From: Cesiribacteraceae bacterium YIM B00369
Lineage (GTDB): Bacteria; Bacteroidota; Bacteroidia; Cytophagales; Cyclobacteriaceae
DNA: 64,000 nt
Assembly (NCBI GenBank): GCA_017948555.1
Contig: JAFMYY010000013.1
Span: 62,344 to 126,343 of the forward strand
Direction of reading: 5' to 3'
Positions 26,825-35,323 of the stretch are shown in pieces. Within the stretch, counting starts at the first letter, position 1; every line of letters starts with the position of its first letter. Below the pieces are notes generated by a model. The model ran no database searches. It saw only the letters and a program-made list of their open reading frames with translations, and had not been told where the DNA came from. The translations under genes and the position numbers were made by a program.

Positions 26825-28129
26825 TCAATCAAGATGTTCGGGCCTGTGAGGATCTTCGCCCTCTGTGCTGGCCACAATCATGGTTACTGTTGCATCTCCG
26901 GTAACATTTACAACCGTACGCACCATATCCAGCAACCTGTCCGGAGCAATAATGAGAGCAATGCCGGCAGAGGGTACCCCTATGGATTCCAGTACTATAA
27001 TCAGCATTACCAGCCCTGCCCCGGGCACTCCGGCCGATCCAATGGAAGCAAGTGTGGCAGTCATCACAATCATTACCTGGTCGCCAATGGTTAAGCCTAA
27101 GCCTAAGGCCTGGGCAATAAAAACGGCGGCAACGCTTTGGTAAAGACTGGTGCCATCCATATTAATGGTTGCTCCTAAAGGAAGTACAAACGAGCTTACT
27201 TCTTCACTTACCCCAAGCTCTTCCTCTACCTGGCGCATGGTAACCGGCAGGGTTGCTGAGCTGGAGGAGGTACTGAAAGCCAATAACTGAGCAGGACGAA
27301 TCCCTTTAAAAAAGTTCTTATACTTTACCCTTGTAAATAATTTAAAGAGGAGAGGGTAAACGGCAAATATCATGGCTCCTAAACCCAGGAGTACGGTTCC
27401 TGTATAAGCGCCCAAAGCAGTAAGGAGCTGCCAGGCTCTGTCAGGATTTTCGCCTGCTAAATCAACAATAAGGGCGGCCATAAGTGCAAACACTCCGTAT
27501 GGAGCAATGATCATGATAAATTCCACGATCTTAATAATTACATCGTTCAGCGCAGCGAAGAATTGAATTACCGGCTTACCTTTTTCCGGCGGTATTTTTA
27601 ACAAAGCCACCCCCATAAGTAACGAAAAGAATACTACCTGCAGCATTCCTTCATTAATAGTGGTTGCTTTGAATACATTTTGTGGTACCATATCCACCAG
27701 GGGCTGCAACGGACTCTGGTCACGGATACCTTCCACAGTCTGCTCCCGGTTTCCTGCATCGCTCTTGTACAGCTCCAGCAGCTCATCGCGCGTTTCGGCA
27801 GGCAAAATAGTGCCCGGCTGCAGCACATTTACCACTACAAGGCCAATGGTAGTTGCTATAACTGTTGTAAGGAGGTAAAACCCAATTGTTTTACCTCCTA
27901 TGCGGGAAAGCTTTGAAACGTCGCCTAAATTAGCCACCCCCGAAATAAGGGAAGCAATAACCAGGGGCACTGCTATCATTTTCAGGGAATTGATGAACAC
28001 AGTGCCAACCGGAGCTATCCAGTAAACGGTAAATTTTGCAGGCCACCCAAAAACAATACTGGCTATACCAAAAGCAATACCTGATACTAACCCCAGAATA
28101 ATTTGAATGTGCAAAGGGATTTTCTTCAT
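26825..28129 (-). CDS. Dicarboxylate/amino acid:cation symporter (DAACS family)
   Basis: 434 residues, normal for the family. It has about eight membrane helices plus the two re-entrant loops. The serine-rich signature FSTSSSSATLPVTM is in the first loop region, followed by LPLGATINMDGTSLYQSVAAVF, which binds sodium and substrate, and a second hairpin with SIGSAGVPGAGLVML. The family takes up glutamate, aspartate or C4-dicarboxylates with sodium or protons across the inner membrane; the substrate cannot be chosen from the sequence. It follows aroC by 60 bases on the same strand, though the functions do not match. Confidence 0.95.
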   Translation of the reverse strand: MKKIPLHIQIILGLVSGIAFGIASIVFGWPAKFTVYWIAPVGTVFINSLKMIAVPLVIASLISGVANLGDVSKLSRIGGKTIGFYLLTTVIATTIGLVVVNVLQPGTILPAETRDELLELYKSDAGNREQTVEGIRDQSPLQPLVDMVPQNVFKATTINEGMLQVVFFSLLMGVALLKIPPEKGKPVIQFFAALNDVIIKIVEFIMIIAPYGVFALMAALIVDLAGENPDRAWQLLTALGAYTGTVLLGLGAMIFAVYPLLFKLFTRVKYKNFFKGIRPAQLLAFSTSSSSATLPVTMRQVEEELGVSEEVSSFVLPLGATINMDGTSLYQSVAAVFIAQALGLGLTIGDQVMIVMTATLASIGSAGVPGAGLVMLIIVLESIGVPSAGIALIIAPDRLLDMVRTVVNVTGDATVTMIVASTEGEDPHRPEHLD

Positions 28130-28189
28130 GCGTTTTGATATTTGTTTATGGGAAACAGGATATTGGGAGCAGATTTATAGCGGCCCCGC

Positions 28190-29269
28190 CTACAGCCTGT
28201 TCGATTTAAGTAAAAGGTAAAAATCGGCTATTACCAGGGCAGCCATTGCTTCCACAATAGGAACTGCGCGGGGCACTACGCATGGGTCATGCCGGCCTTT
28301 GCCGCTTACAATGGCAGCATCTCCTTTACTGTCCACACTTTCCTGGTCCTGCATAATAGTGGCTACAGGTTTAAAAGCAACCCTGAAGTAGATATCCTCT
28401 CCGTTAGAAATTCCTCCCTGTATACCTCCGCTATAGTTTGTTTTTGTGCGGATGCGGCCTGTAGTATCTTTATAAAAAAGGTCGTTATGTTCTGAACCGC
28501 GCATTTTTATTCCTTCAAACCCACTGCCGTATTCAAATCCTTTTACAGCATTAATGCTAAGCATGGCCGACCCGAGGGCTGCATGAAGTTTATTAAAAAC
28601 AGGCTCTCCAAGGCCTGCGGGTACTCCGCTGATGAGGCCCGATACAATTCCGCCAACAGTGTCGCGGTCTTTGCGTACCTCATCTATATAATCTATCATT
28701 TTTTCGGCCATCTCAGAGTCAGGGCAGCGCACAATATTACTGTCGGTCTGGCTGAGGTCAAGTTCCTGGTAAGGCTTATTCAGTTCAAGATCGCCCACGG
28801 CCGAAACCCAGGCCTTTGCTGTAATACCCGTTTGCTGAAGCATTTGCTTTGCAATGGCTCCGGCAGCTACCCTGGCAGCAGTTTCCCGTGCCGATGAGCG
28901 GCCTCCGCCTCTGTAATCGCGCACACCATACTTTTCCTGGTAGGTATAATCGGCATGAGAAGGCCTGTATTTATCTGCTATATGCGAATAATCCTTACTG
29001 CGCTGGTCCTGGTTGTGGATAATCAGGCCAATTGGAGTGCCTGTGGTTTTGCCTTCAAATACCCCGGAAAGAATTTCTACCTGATCTGCTTCTTTTCTTT
29101 GAGTGGTTATTTTGCTCTGGCCGGGCTTACGGCGGTCAAGCTCCTGCTGAATAATCTGTTCGTCTATTGCAATGCCGGGAGGGCAGCCATCGATGGTTGC
29201 GCCTAATGCTTTGCCATGAGATTCGCCGAAAGTGGTGACTCTGAAAATAGTGCCTAAGGTATTTGACAT
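28190..29269 (-). CDS. aroC: Chorismate synthase
   Basis: 359 residues, full length. It shows the signatures [19 protein letters not shown] near the N terminus, [34 protein letters not shown] and, near the C terminus, [20 protein letters not shown]. The cytosolic enzyme uses reduced FMN to convert EPSP to chorismate, the branch point to aromatic amino acids and folate. pheA in this window draws on the product. Downstream of it by 60 bases is the symporter gene. A perfect -7 type box lies 36 bases upstream. Confidence 0.98.
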   Translation of the reverse strand: MSNTLGTIFRVTTFGESHGKALGATIDGCPPGIAIDEQIIQQELDRRKPGQSKITTQRKEADQVEILSGVFEGKTTGTPIGLIIHNQDQRSKDYSHIADKYRPSHADYTYQEKYGVRDYRGGGRSSARETAARVAAGAIAKQMLQQTGITAKAWVSAVGDLELNKPYQELDLSQTDSNIVRCPDSEMAEKMIDYIDEVRKDRDTVGGIVSGLISGVPAGLGEPVFNKLHAALGSAMLSINAVKGFEYGSGFEGIKMRGSEHNDLFYKDTTGRIRTKTNYSGGIQGGISNGEDIYFRVAFKPVATIMQDQESVDSKGDAAIVSGKGRHDPCVVPRAVPIVEAMAALVIADFYLLLKSNRL

Positions 29270-29304
29270 ATTGTTGGTGTGCTGATTACAATTTTTTTGA
29301 TCCG

Positions 29305-29312
29305 CAAATTTA
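29305..29312 (-). promoter_or_regulatory. Candidate -7 box for aroC
   Basis: On the minus strand TAAATTTG (29312-29305) is a perfect TAnnTTTG, 36 bases before the aroC start. No TTG is found 17-23 bases further upstream, so only half of the promoter is recognised. Confidence 0.4.
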
Positions 29313-29448
29313 GCGATAGAAACCCGGAAATAAGTTAAGAAACCGGAAATTAGAAATTCTCTTTACTGCAAATTAGCTATTAACCTGCTTCCGCAGCCTC
29401 TGAATTTCCATTTAACCTGCTGCCGGTTTTGGATCTTCCTCTTTCAAA

Positions 29449-30900
29449 CTACTTTTTAAATATAATATATCCTGAGGCAGCCAGCATAATTAATATAAAG
29501 ATATTGATGAAAAGCTTAAGGCTGTCATCGCCCTGAAGGCTCATAAGTGCATTGCTTTCCTCCTCTATTCTGTTATAGAAAGTTCCAGGATCTTTGGTAA
29601 GTATAGTTTCATCCTGCCTGCTTTCGCCGGTAGCCACTAAATGTATAGAAGGGCGCAGAGTATCATAATTATCAATCCGGGGATTAAAGAAGATCCACTG
29701 AAAGAAATCCTCCAGTTCATATTCTCCGGGTTCGTTTGGTATGCCGTAATAATTAAATTGTTTAACTCCTATTACGGTGCCATTGTCTTTGCGGGTATTC
29801 TGGCTTACGTTTGGCTCATAAAACGTGAGTGAATCGTTTTCTGTAACCCGTGGCTGATTAATGGCTGAAATATTTCCCTGGCCTACCACGCTGAAGGAGT
29901 AACTGAAGCTGTTGCCTGTTTCAACCTTTCGGGAGTCGATTTTTTCGCGTAGCTGGTAATCGCCTACTGCCACATTTTCCTTAAGCGGATGAGGAGGAAG
30001 GGCCTTTACTCTCACTGTTTTAGGTTTGGTGTGATAGGTTTTATAATCTTCTTCCTGGCGCCGGCCAAAAAAAGAAGGCCTTTTCGCCACTTTATACTTC
30101 ACCATTTTTAAACCAACGGAAGGAAAAGAAACCGGCTCCTCGTTTAGCGGGTAATAGCGGGACTGGTGGAGCCTGTAGCGGGAATAATTTTTACCATTTA
30201 GCTTTACGTCTTCCCGCTGAATATTAACAATTTCAAAATTTTCTTCCCAGCAGTTTGATGGTTTCAGTTCCTTTACAATTTTGCCAAGCTGGGTGCCGAG
30301 ATCGTAAAAGCTCAGGGGAGCACGATTGTCGTTGCTGATGTAAAAAGCCAGGGTTCCTGTAAAACCTTCGCCCGTATAAACAGCATCTTTATCAACGGTA
30401 AACCCAAGAAAAGCATCGTCGGCTATTTCCACAAATTCTTCTTCCTGTTCTCTGTCGCCAAAAAAGTCATCGAAAGGGTCGCTGCCAAAAGGACTGTTAC
30501 GTTGCCGGCGGCTTTGCTGTTTTGGTGCACTAACAGTAATGGTTACTCCTCCCGACTGTACTGTTTCACCATTAATAGCCATTTCAAATGGTTCAAGCCT
30601 GAATGTTCCTTCGCGTTGAGGCGAGTAGCTCATCGTTATACTGTTTTCTGAGTTAATATGCCCGTTAATAATACTTGTGGAACTGGAGCTTGAGGTGCCT
30701 CTTTTTGAAAAACCGGGAATATCAGGAAAACTGTTGCTGTTATAGGTCCTGATGTTATCGTTACTTACCTTAATGGTAATGGTAAATGATTCATTAAGGG
30801 CAATTTCCTTCGGACCAAGTTCAATGCGGATCTCCTGGCTGTATCCTCTTAATGAAAGAAACAGAAAAAAAATTAAAAAAAATATATACCTGTGATTCAT
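29449..30900 (-). CDS. batD: BatD-like aerotolerance protein
   Basis: 483 residues. A signal peptide (about 1-21, ending GYSQ) is followed by repeated beta-sandwich domains starting IRIELGPKEIALNESFTITI, then a low-complexity QQSRRQRNSPFGSDPFDDFF stretch. A single C-terminal membrane helix (about 464-480) ends in IIFKK. This is the BatD layout, a periplasmic protein anchored to the inner membrane. In Bacteroides fragilis the bat genes affect aerotolerance, and in other genera they are linked to MoxR-type ATPases and cell-envelope stress. No batA, B, C, E or moxR gene is next to it, so it stands apart from the usual operon. Confidence 0.9.
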   Translation of the reverse strand: MNHRYIFFLIFFLFLSLRGYSQEIRIELGPKEIALNESFTITIKVSNDNIRTYNSNSFPDIPGFSKRGTSSSSSTSIINGHINSENSITMSYSPQREGTFRLEPFEMAINGETVQSGGVTITVSAPKQQSRRQRNSPFGSDPFDDFFGDREQEEEFVEIADDAFLGFTVDKDAVYTGEGFTGTLAFYISNDNRAPLSFYDLGTQLGKIVKELKPSNCWEENFEIVNIQREDVKLNGKNYSRYRLHQSRYYPLNEEPVSFPSVGLKMVKYKVAKRPSFFGRRQEEDYKTYHTKPKTVRVKALPPHPLKENVAVGDYQLREKIDSRKVETGNSFSYSFSVVGQGNISAINQPRVTENDSLTFYEPNVSQNTRKDNGTVIGVKQFNYYGIPNEPGEYELEDFFQWIFFNPRIDNYDTLRPSIHLVATGESRQDETILTKDPGTFYNRIEEESNALMSLQGDDSLKLFINIFILIMLAASGYIIFKK

Positions 30901-30942
30901 TGTTTTCGTTTCAATATTGCTAACCTGTCAACGGTATACTTA

Positions 30943-30971
30943 CAAATTTATTTAATTACTTGACTATCAAA
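30943..30971 (-). promoter_or_regulatory. Bacteroidota-type promoter for batD
   Basis: On the minus strand TTTG (30971-30968), a 17-base spacer and a perfect TAAATTTG (30950-30943), placed about 43 bases before the batD start codon. Confidence 0.5.
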
Positions 30972-31042
30972 AGGAAATTTAATAAATTCAGACACTGTTG
31001 AGCCCGTTACGAATGTAATAACTTTTTTAACTTAAATTTGAT

Positions 31043-31237
31043 ATGCTGGAATACATAAAACTAATTCTTAGCAAGGTAAGCTTTAGTAAAGAATTGTTTG
31101 AAAAGGAATTAAGAAAAGCTATCCAAATGTTAGTGCCAACTGAAGTCGAACAGCTTAAAAGCTGGTGCTATGCAAAATTCAGCCATCTCTACGAAGAAAT
31201 CCTGAACAGGAATTTCGGAGGAGAGTTAAGCCGGTAA
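31043..31237 (+). CDS. Small basic/helical protein of unknown function
   Basis: 64 residues, no signal peptide or membrane helix. It is rich in Glu, Lys and Leu and predicted helical, with the landmarks SFSKELFEKELRKAIQMLVP and EVEQLKSWCYAKFSHLYEEI. I recall similar short proteins in Cytophagales but cannot name a domain. It is judged a real gene because the codon use and amphipathic helices look coding, and because it fills the gap between divergent batD and convergent queG without overlap. A role as a small regulator or adaptor would be a guess. Confidence 0.7.
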   Translation: MLEYIKLILSKVSFSKELFEKELRKAIQMLVPTEVEQLKSWCYAKFSHLYEEILNRNFGGELSR

Positions 31238-31293
31238 TGTAAGTGCTAAATTATTAAATGATAAGGCTGCTCTCCGGGGTGGCCTTTATTTAT

Positions 31294-32244
31294 TTAATGC
31301 TCTTCTTTTTTCTGCCTTACAAAGTTAATATTCCTTACAAAACCTTCATACTTTGTCCGCTTAACAGCCGACTTTTTGAATACTTTATTAAATACTTCTC
31401 TGCTTATCTCCTCCCAGTCGCCTTTTTTCATGCCCCGCATATCAGGATGGGGCTGGAATTCAGCTTCCTGGTGTGGTGTGGAAAACCGGTTCCACGGGCA
31501 CACATCCTGGCATATATCGCAGCCGAAAACCCAGTTTTCAAACTTTCCTTTTACCTCCTCCGGAATGGCTTCTTTTAGTTCTATGGTATAGTAACTGATG
31601 CAGCGGCTTCCATCCACAACCCCGGGCGTAACAATAGCCTCCGTTGGGCATGCGTCGATGCAGCGGGTGCAGTTCCCGCAAAAATCTTTCGCCAGAGGTA
31701 TGTCCGGTTCCAGGTCCAGATCCAGAATAAGCTCTGCCAGGAAAAAGAAACTGCCTTTTTGTTTGTTAAGCAATAAGCTGTTCTTCCCGAGCCAGCCGAG
31801 GCCGCTTTTTTGTGCCCACTGCCGCTCCATAACCGGAGCGGAGTCTGTAAAAGCACGGCCCTCCACTTCCCCAATGGTATCGTAAATGTATTGCAGCAGC
31901 TCCCTGAGCTTGTCTTTGATCACGAAATGATAATCAGTGCCATAAGCATACTTTGCAATTTTATAGTGACTGCTTTGGGCAAGGTCCTGTTCGGGATAAT
32001 AATTGTAAAGAAAGCTGATTACAGATTTTGCCCCCGGCACCAGTTTTGTCGGGTCGAGGCGTTTATCAAAATGGTTGGCCATGTAATGCATCTGCCCATT
32101 CATATTCCCTTTGAGCCATGCTTCCAGGCGCGGAGCTTCCTCCTCCAGGAAGCCGGCCTTAGCCACGCCACAGTGGCTAAAACCCAGCTCTTTTGCTTTT
32201 TGCTTAATCAGGGAGGTATGTGTTGCTGCTGCCGATGCTTTCAT
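31294..32244 (-). CDS. queG: Epoxyqueuosine reductase
   Basis: 316 residues from ATG 32244; a TTG at 32262 would add six residues. The N-terminal half is the cobalamin-binding DUF1730-type domain ([35 protein letters not shown]). The C-terminal half carries two [4Fe-4S] motifs, [16 protein letters not shown] and [14 protein letters not shown]. The cytosolic enzyme reduces epoxyqueuosine to queuosine at the wobble position of certain tRNAs, the last step of the pathway. No other queuosine gene is in the window. It converges with the 64-residue gene. Confidence 0.96.
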   Translation of the reverse strand: MKASAAATHTSLIKQKAKELGFSHCGVAKAGFLEEEAPRLEAWLKGNMNGQMHYMANHFDKRLDPTKLVPGAKSVISFLYNYYPEQDLAQSSHYKIAKYAYGTDYHFVIKDKLRELLQYIYDTIGEVEGRAFTDSAPVMERQWAQKSGLGWLGKNSLLLNKQKGSFFFLAELILDLDLEPDIPLAKDFCGNCTRCIDACPTEAIVTPGVVDGSRCISYYTIELKEAIPEEVKGKFENWVFGCDICQDVCPWNRFSTPHQEAEFQPHPDMRGMKKGDWEEISREVFNKVFKKSAVKRTKYEGFVRNINFVRQKKEEH

Positions 32245-32415
32245 GAGTTGCAAAGGTAACAAAAAAGAGCTTGCAGAAGGTTCGCCTGAAATTAATGACG
32301 GAAGGTGAGAATGAAAGAATGAGAGAAAGAATACGGGAAAGTGAAGGCAGAATAAGGGCAGCCTCCCCTTAAAATCCGGCCGGAGTGAAAACCTGAAAAA
32401 ACAAAACAGGCAATA

Positions 32416-32474
32416 ATTCTTAATTTTTCATTCTTAATTTTTAATTTAATATTAAATCTATCATTCTGAATTTT
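32416..32474. repeat. Short AT-rich tandem repeat before tag
   Basis: ATTCTTAATTTTT occurs at 32416-32428 and again at 32430-32442, one base apart. A degenerate third copy ATTCTGAATTTT is at 32463-32474, ending five bases before the tag start codon. It is AT-rich and non-coding. Confidence 0.8.
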
Positions 32475-32479
32475 AAAAA

Positions 32480-33073
32480 ATGAGCATACAGGATTCAATA
32501 AGCCGCTGTGGCTGGGTGCAGGGGCAGTTTGCAGAGTACATCAGGTACCATGATGAGGAGTGGGGGGTGCCGGTGTATGACGACCGGGTGCATTTTGAGT
32601 TTCTTATCCTGGAGGGGGCGCAGGCAGGATTAAGCTGGGCAACAGTGCTAAAGCGGCGCGATGGATATCGTAAGGCTTTTGCCGGTTTTGATGTGGAACA
32701 GGTGGCAGGCTTTTCTGAGGAAGATATACTGAGGCTTATGCAGGACCCCGGTATTATACGGAACCAGTTAAAAATAAGGGCAGCGGTGAATAATGCCAAA
32801 TGCTTTATTGAGGTGCAAAAGGAGTTTGGAAGCTTTAATAATTACGTTTGGGGATTTACGGGAGGGGAGCCAAAAGTAAACCATTGGGAAAACTTTAAAG
32901 ATGTGCCTGCCAGTACTCCCGAAAGCGATGCTCTGAGCTGGGATCTGAAAAAAAGAGGTTTCAAATTTGTTGGGAGTACTATAATCTATGCTTATATGCA
33001 GGCTTGTGGTCTGGTGATGGACCATACCACTTTGTGCCACAGGTATGAAGCATTAAAAAACTCAAGTTGTTAG
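32480..33073 (+). CDS. tag: DNA-3-methyladenine glycosylase I
   Basis: 197 residues, the usual length. The N terminus SRCGWVQGQFAEYIRYHDEEWG holds the zinc-binding cysteine and histidine of the Tag family, and the C terminus MDHTTLCHRYE supplies the second His-Cys pair. The core LEGAQAGLSWATVLKRRDGYRKAF and GIIRNQLKIRAAVNNAKCF form the helical glycosylase fold. The cytosolic enzyme removes 3-methyladenine from alkylated DNA. It stands alone, with an AT-rich tandem repeat just before it and a long perfect inverted repeat starting in its last codons. Confidence 0.96.
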   Translation: MSIQDSISRCGWVQGQFAEYIRYHDEEWGVPVYDDRVHFEFLILEGAQAGLSWATVLKRRDGYRKAFAGFDVEQVAGFSEEDILRLMQDPGIIRNQLKIRAAVNNAKCFIEVQKEFGSFNNYVWGFTGGEPKVNHWENFKDVPASTPESDALSWDLKKRGFKFVGSTIIYAYMQACGLVMDHTTLCHRYEALKNSSC

Positions 33074-33117
33074 TTATTTGTGGATCAACAGAAAGGATAA
33101 CCACTAACTAACAACTT
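33064..33117. repeat. 13-base perfect inverted repeat between convergent tag and BLUF genes
   Basis: AAGTTGTTAGTTA (33064-33076) and TAACTAACAACTT (33105-33117) are perfectly complementary, with an inner GTGG/CCAC pair. The left arm contains the tag stop codon. No T-run follows on either strand, so it is not a standard intrinsic terminator. It may still halt or protect both convergent transcripts. Confidence 0.85.
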
Positions 33118-33134
33118 AAGAAAGGCTGGTAATA

Positions 33135-33563
33135 TCAGCCTTTGTTAAAGAATTTTACCAGCAGGTTTACTGCTCCAACCCCACTTTGCTGCTCTCCTTT
33201 AATAATGGATTGAAATATGTTTTTATCATTGTCGTTTCCTTCAGTTAAAAAGTCAATCCTTTCTTTAGGAAGGTTTTTATACCCCATATGCCATGATGGG
33301 AATACCCTTTCCTGAAGAGGGCCGTAGCTCAGCAGTACCACCCGCTTATGGCGGGGATCATCTTTAATCATATCATATAGTTTAATAATATTCTTGTCGC
33401 CTTCCAGGTACTGGATGAACAGGTCGTCGGAATGAAGTAGAATTCCGGTAACATCCTGTGGCGGGTTATTCCTTTTGCAGGAGTCCAGAATTTTAACGAT
33501 TTCATTTTCGTCGCAATTTGGCTTCCTCACACTTGTGTAAACTAATTGATAAAGGTTAGGCAT
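33135..33563 (-). CDS. Short BLUF-domain blue-light sensor protein
   Basis: 142 residues: a BLUF domain (about 4-95) and a C-terminal helical extension. The flavin-photocycle residues are present: Tyr9 in LYQLVYTSV, Asn33 in RNNPPQDVTGILL and Gln51 in LFIQYLEGD, with the matching tryptophan in FPSWHMGY. Spacing matches the short PixD/Slr1694 type, so it is probably light responsive. It has no effector domain (no EAL, adenylate cyclase or HTH), so it must work through a partner protein, as PixD does with PixE. No such partner is adjacent. A candidate photosensory role is an inference. Confidence 0.93.
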   Translation of the reverse strand: MPNLYQLVYTSVRKPNCDENEIVKILDSCKRNNPPQDVTGILLHSDDLFIQYLEGDKNIIKLYDMIKDDPRHKRVVLLSYGPLQERVFPSWHMGYKNLPKERIDFLTEGNDNDKNIFQSIIKGEQQSGVGAVNLLVKFFNKG

Positions 33564-33862
33564 AAAAATTTTGTTTAATTATTTCTGTTGCAAATATCAC
33601 AAAAATGAAAGAATCTTCCGTGCCGATGTATTGTTTGTGTAATTTTAGATGTATAAAATGAAATTTTTTTAATTCTGCTTAGCCTTGTATTTTATTTGAA
33701 ATCACTCAGATCCGGAGCCATGTTCAGAAGCGTGTAAATACTTCGTAAGGGAGGTGTAATTTGAATATCAGTGCCTTAGAAAAGGGTGGAGTAGTAATTA
33801 ATAGGAGTGGCTGTGGATTGCTCCGGCTGCTGCCGCAGGGAGAAGGAAAGGGCAGGTAAAAA
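33564..33862. other. Gap between BLUF gene and ruvB terminator
   Basis: About 300 bases without a credible gene on either strand. I see no promoter box of good quality or repeat. It presumably holds the BLUF promoter in its left end, where an imperfect GATATTTG occurs on the minus strand. Confidence 0.5.
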
Positions 33863-33907
33863 TAAAAAAGCTATCTTACCTGCTGAAAAGCTGAGGTAAG
33901 ATAGCTT
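33863..33907 (-). terminator. Intrinsic terminator after ruvB
   Basis: On the minus strand AAGCTATCTTACCT pairs with AGGTAAGATAGCTT across a short loop of about 13 bases and is followed by TTTTTA-rich sequence. It lies about 25 bases past the ruvB stop. Confidence 0.92.
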
Positions 33908-33931
33908 CGGATTGTGGAAGAAAAGTGAAGT

Positions 33932-34960
33932 TTACCCAAACAAACTGCCGGATTGGGCCGGTGGTACTATCCCCAGGTGCCGGTAAGCAAGTTCTGTTGC
34001 CTGGCGGCCCCTGCTGGTTCGCTTAATATAGCCCTGCATAATAAGGAAAGGCTCGTAAACCTCTTCAATGGTTTCGGCTTCTTCGCCTACAGCGGTAGCA
34101 ATGGTGGAAAGTCCTACAGGTCCGCCTTTAAATTTTTCAATAATAGTGCTTAAAATACGGTTATCCATATCATCAAGGCCATGCTCATCCACATCCAGTG
34201 CATTAAGGGCTATCTGGGCAATTTCTTTGGTAATGGTGCCGGTGCCTTTAATTTGTGCAAAATCGCGGGTACGGCGCAGTAAGTTGTTCGATATCCTTGG
34301 TGTGCCCCTGCTCCGGCGTGCAATTTCATAGGAGGCATCTTCCTCAATAGGCGTATTTAAAATAGCAGATGAGCGTTTTACAATACTGCTTAATAAGCTG
34401 GCATCGTAATACTCCAGGCGCGCATTAATGCTGAAGCGGGCCCGTAAAGGAGAGGTCAGGAGGCCTGCACGGGTGGTGGCGCCAATAAGGGTAAAAGGGT
34501 TCAGGCTTATTTGTACTGTGCGGGCATTAGGGCCGCTGTCGAGCATAATATCTATCTTGTAATCCTCCATTGCGGAGTACAGGTACTCTTCCACAACAGG
34601 GTTCAGGCGGTGTATTTCATCTATAAAGAGCACATCGCTCGGCTCCAGGTTAGTGAGCAGACCGGCAAGATCGCCGGGTTTATCCAATACAGGCCCTGAT
34701 GTGCTTTTAATGTTAGCACCAAGTTCATTGGCAATAATGTAAGACAGCGTTGTTTTTCCAAGGCCGGGAGGTCCGTGCAGCAGTACATGATCGAGAGGTT
34801 CTTCCCGCCTTTTTGCTGCCAGCACAAATATTTTTATATTTTCCAGCACCTTTTCCTGGCCCGTAAAATCACCAAAAGAAAGCGGGCGCAGTGCTTTTTC
34901 TATATCTTTTTCGCCCGGGTTGAGGTTTTCCCCATCGGCGCGTAAATAATCTTCTCTCAT
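33932..34960 (-). CDS. ruvB: Holliday junction branch-migration helicase RuvB
   Basis: 342 residues, full length. The AAA+ motor has Walker [14 protein letters not shown], Walker [12 protein letters not shown] and sensor 1 [19 protein letters not shown]. The C-terminal winged helix ends at [17 protein letters not shown]. RuvB hexamers pump DNA through the RuvA-held junction in homologous recombination and replication-fork repair. RuvA and RuvC are not in the window. The gene is monocistronic, with a strong terminator downstream. Confidence 0.98.
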   Translation of the reverse strand: MREDYLRADGENLNPGEKDIEKALRPLSFGDFTGQEKVLENIKIFVLAAKRREEPLDHVLLHGPPGLGKTTLSYIIANELGANIKSTSGPVLDKPGDLAGLLTNLEPSDVLFIDEIHRLNPVVEEYLYSAMEDYKIDIMLDSGPNARTVQISLNPFTLIGATTRAGLLTSPLRARFSINARLEYYDASLLSSIVKRSSAILNTPIEEDASYEIARRSRGTPRISNNLLRRTRDFAQIKGTGTITKEIAQIALNALDVDEHGLDDMDNRILSTIIEKFKGGPVGLSTIATAVGEEAETIEEVYEPFLIMQGYIKRTSRGRQATELAYRHLGIVPPAQSGSLFG

Positions 34961-35323
34961 TATATTTAGTATTGAGTCCTGAGTATTGAGAAGACGGATA
35001 AGAACCGGTAATCAGGAGTCGTGAGATTGAAATTAAAAATTTTCATCCTCCATAAGTTTATTATTCCTGAGGTTCCGTTTTCAGGATGTAAAGTGTATAT
35101 TTTAACTCCTGGTCCCGGGCTCCTGCCTCTGAAATCTCCTGTCTTATATCTAATGTCTCTTCTCTCCGGTCTCCCGTCTGTTTACCAACAAATATAAGCG
35201 GATTAAAATTTCCCGGCTGTTGAAGATAAGAACTTATTGCAGGAAAGAAAAAATTAAATATTGGGCGGTCTTTTTAGGGATGTGACAGGAATAATTTAAA
35301 TTGCAACAAATTTGCAATAAACA
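34961..35323. repeat. Gap with degenerate short purine-rich repeats
   Basis: No gene. Two stretches, about 34970-35030 and 35100-35180, carry loosely repeated short units such as GAGTCCTGAGTATTGAGAAG on one strand and GACGGGAGACCGGAGA, GACAGGAGA and CCAGGAG on the other. Similar low-complexity elements are scattered in intergenic DNA of many Bacteroidota. A perfect -7 box TATATTTG (35196-35189, minus strand) might serve ruvB, but lies far upstream. Confidence 0.5.

Noticed and set aside
26683-26877. 64-codon minus-strand frame overlapping the symporter gene end
   Set aside because: It overlaps the 3' end of the symporter gene in another frame and has no coding character.
31033-31040. Perfect TAnnTTTG (TAAATTTG) before the 64-residue gene
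   Set aside because: It ends two bases before the start codon, too close to give a usual leader, and no TTG partner is at the right distance.
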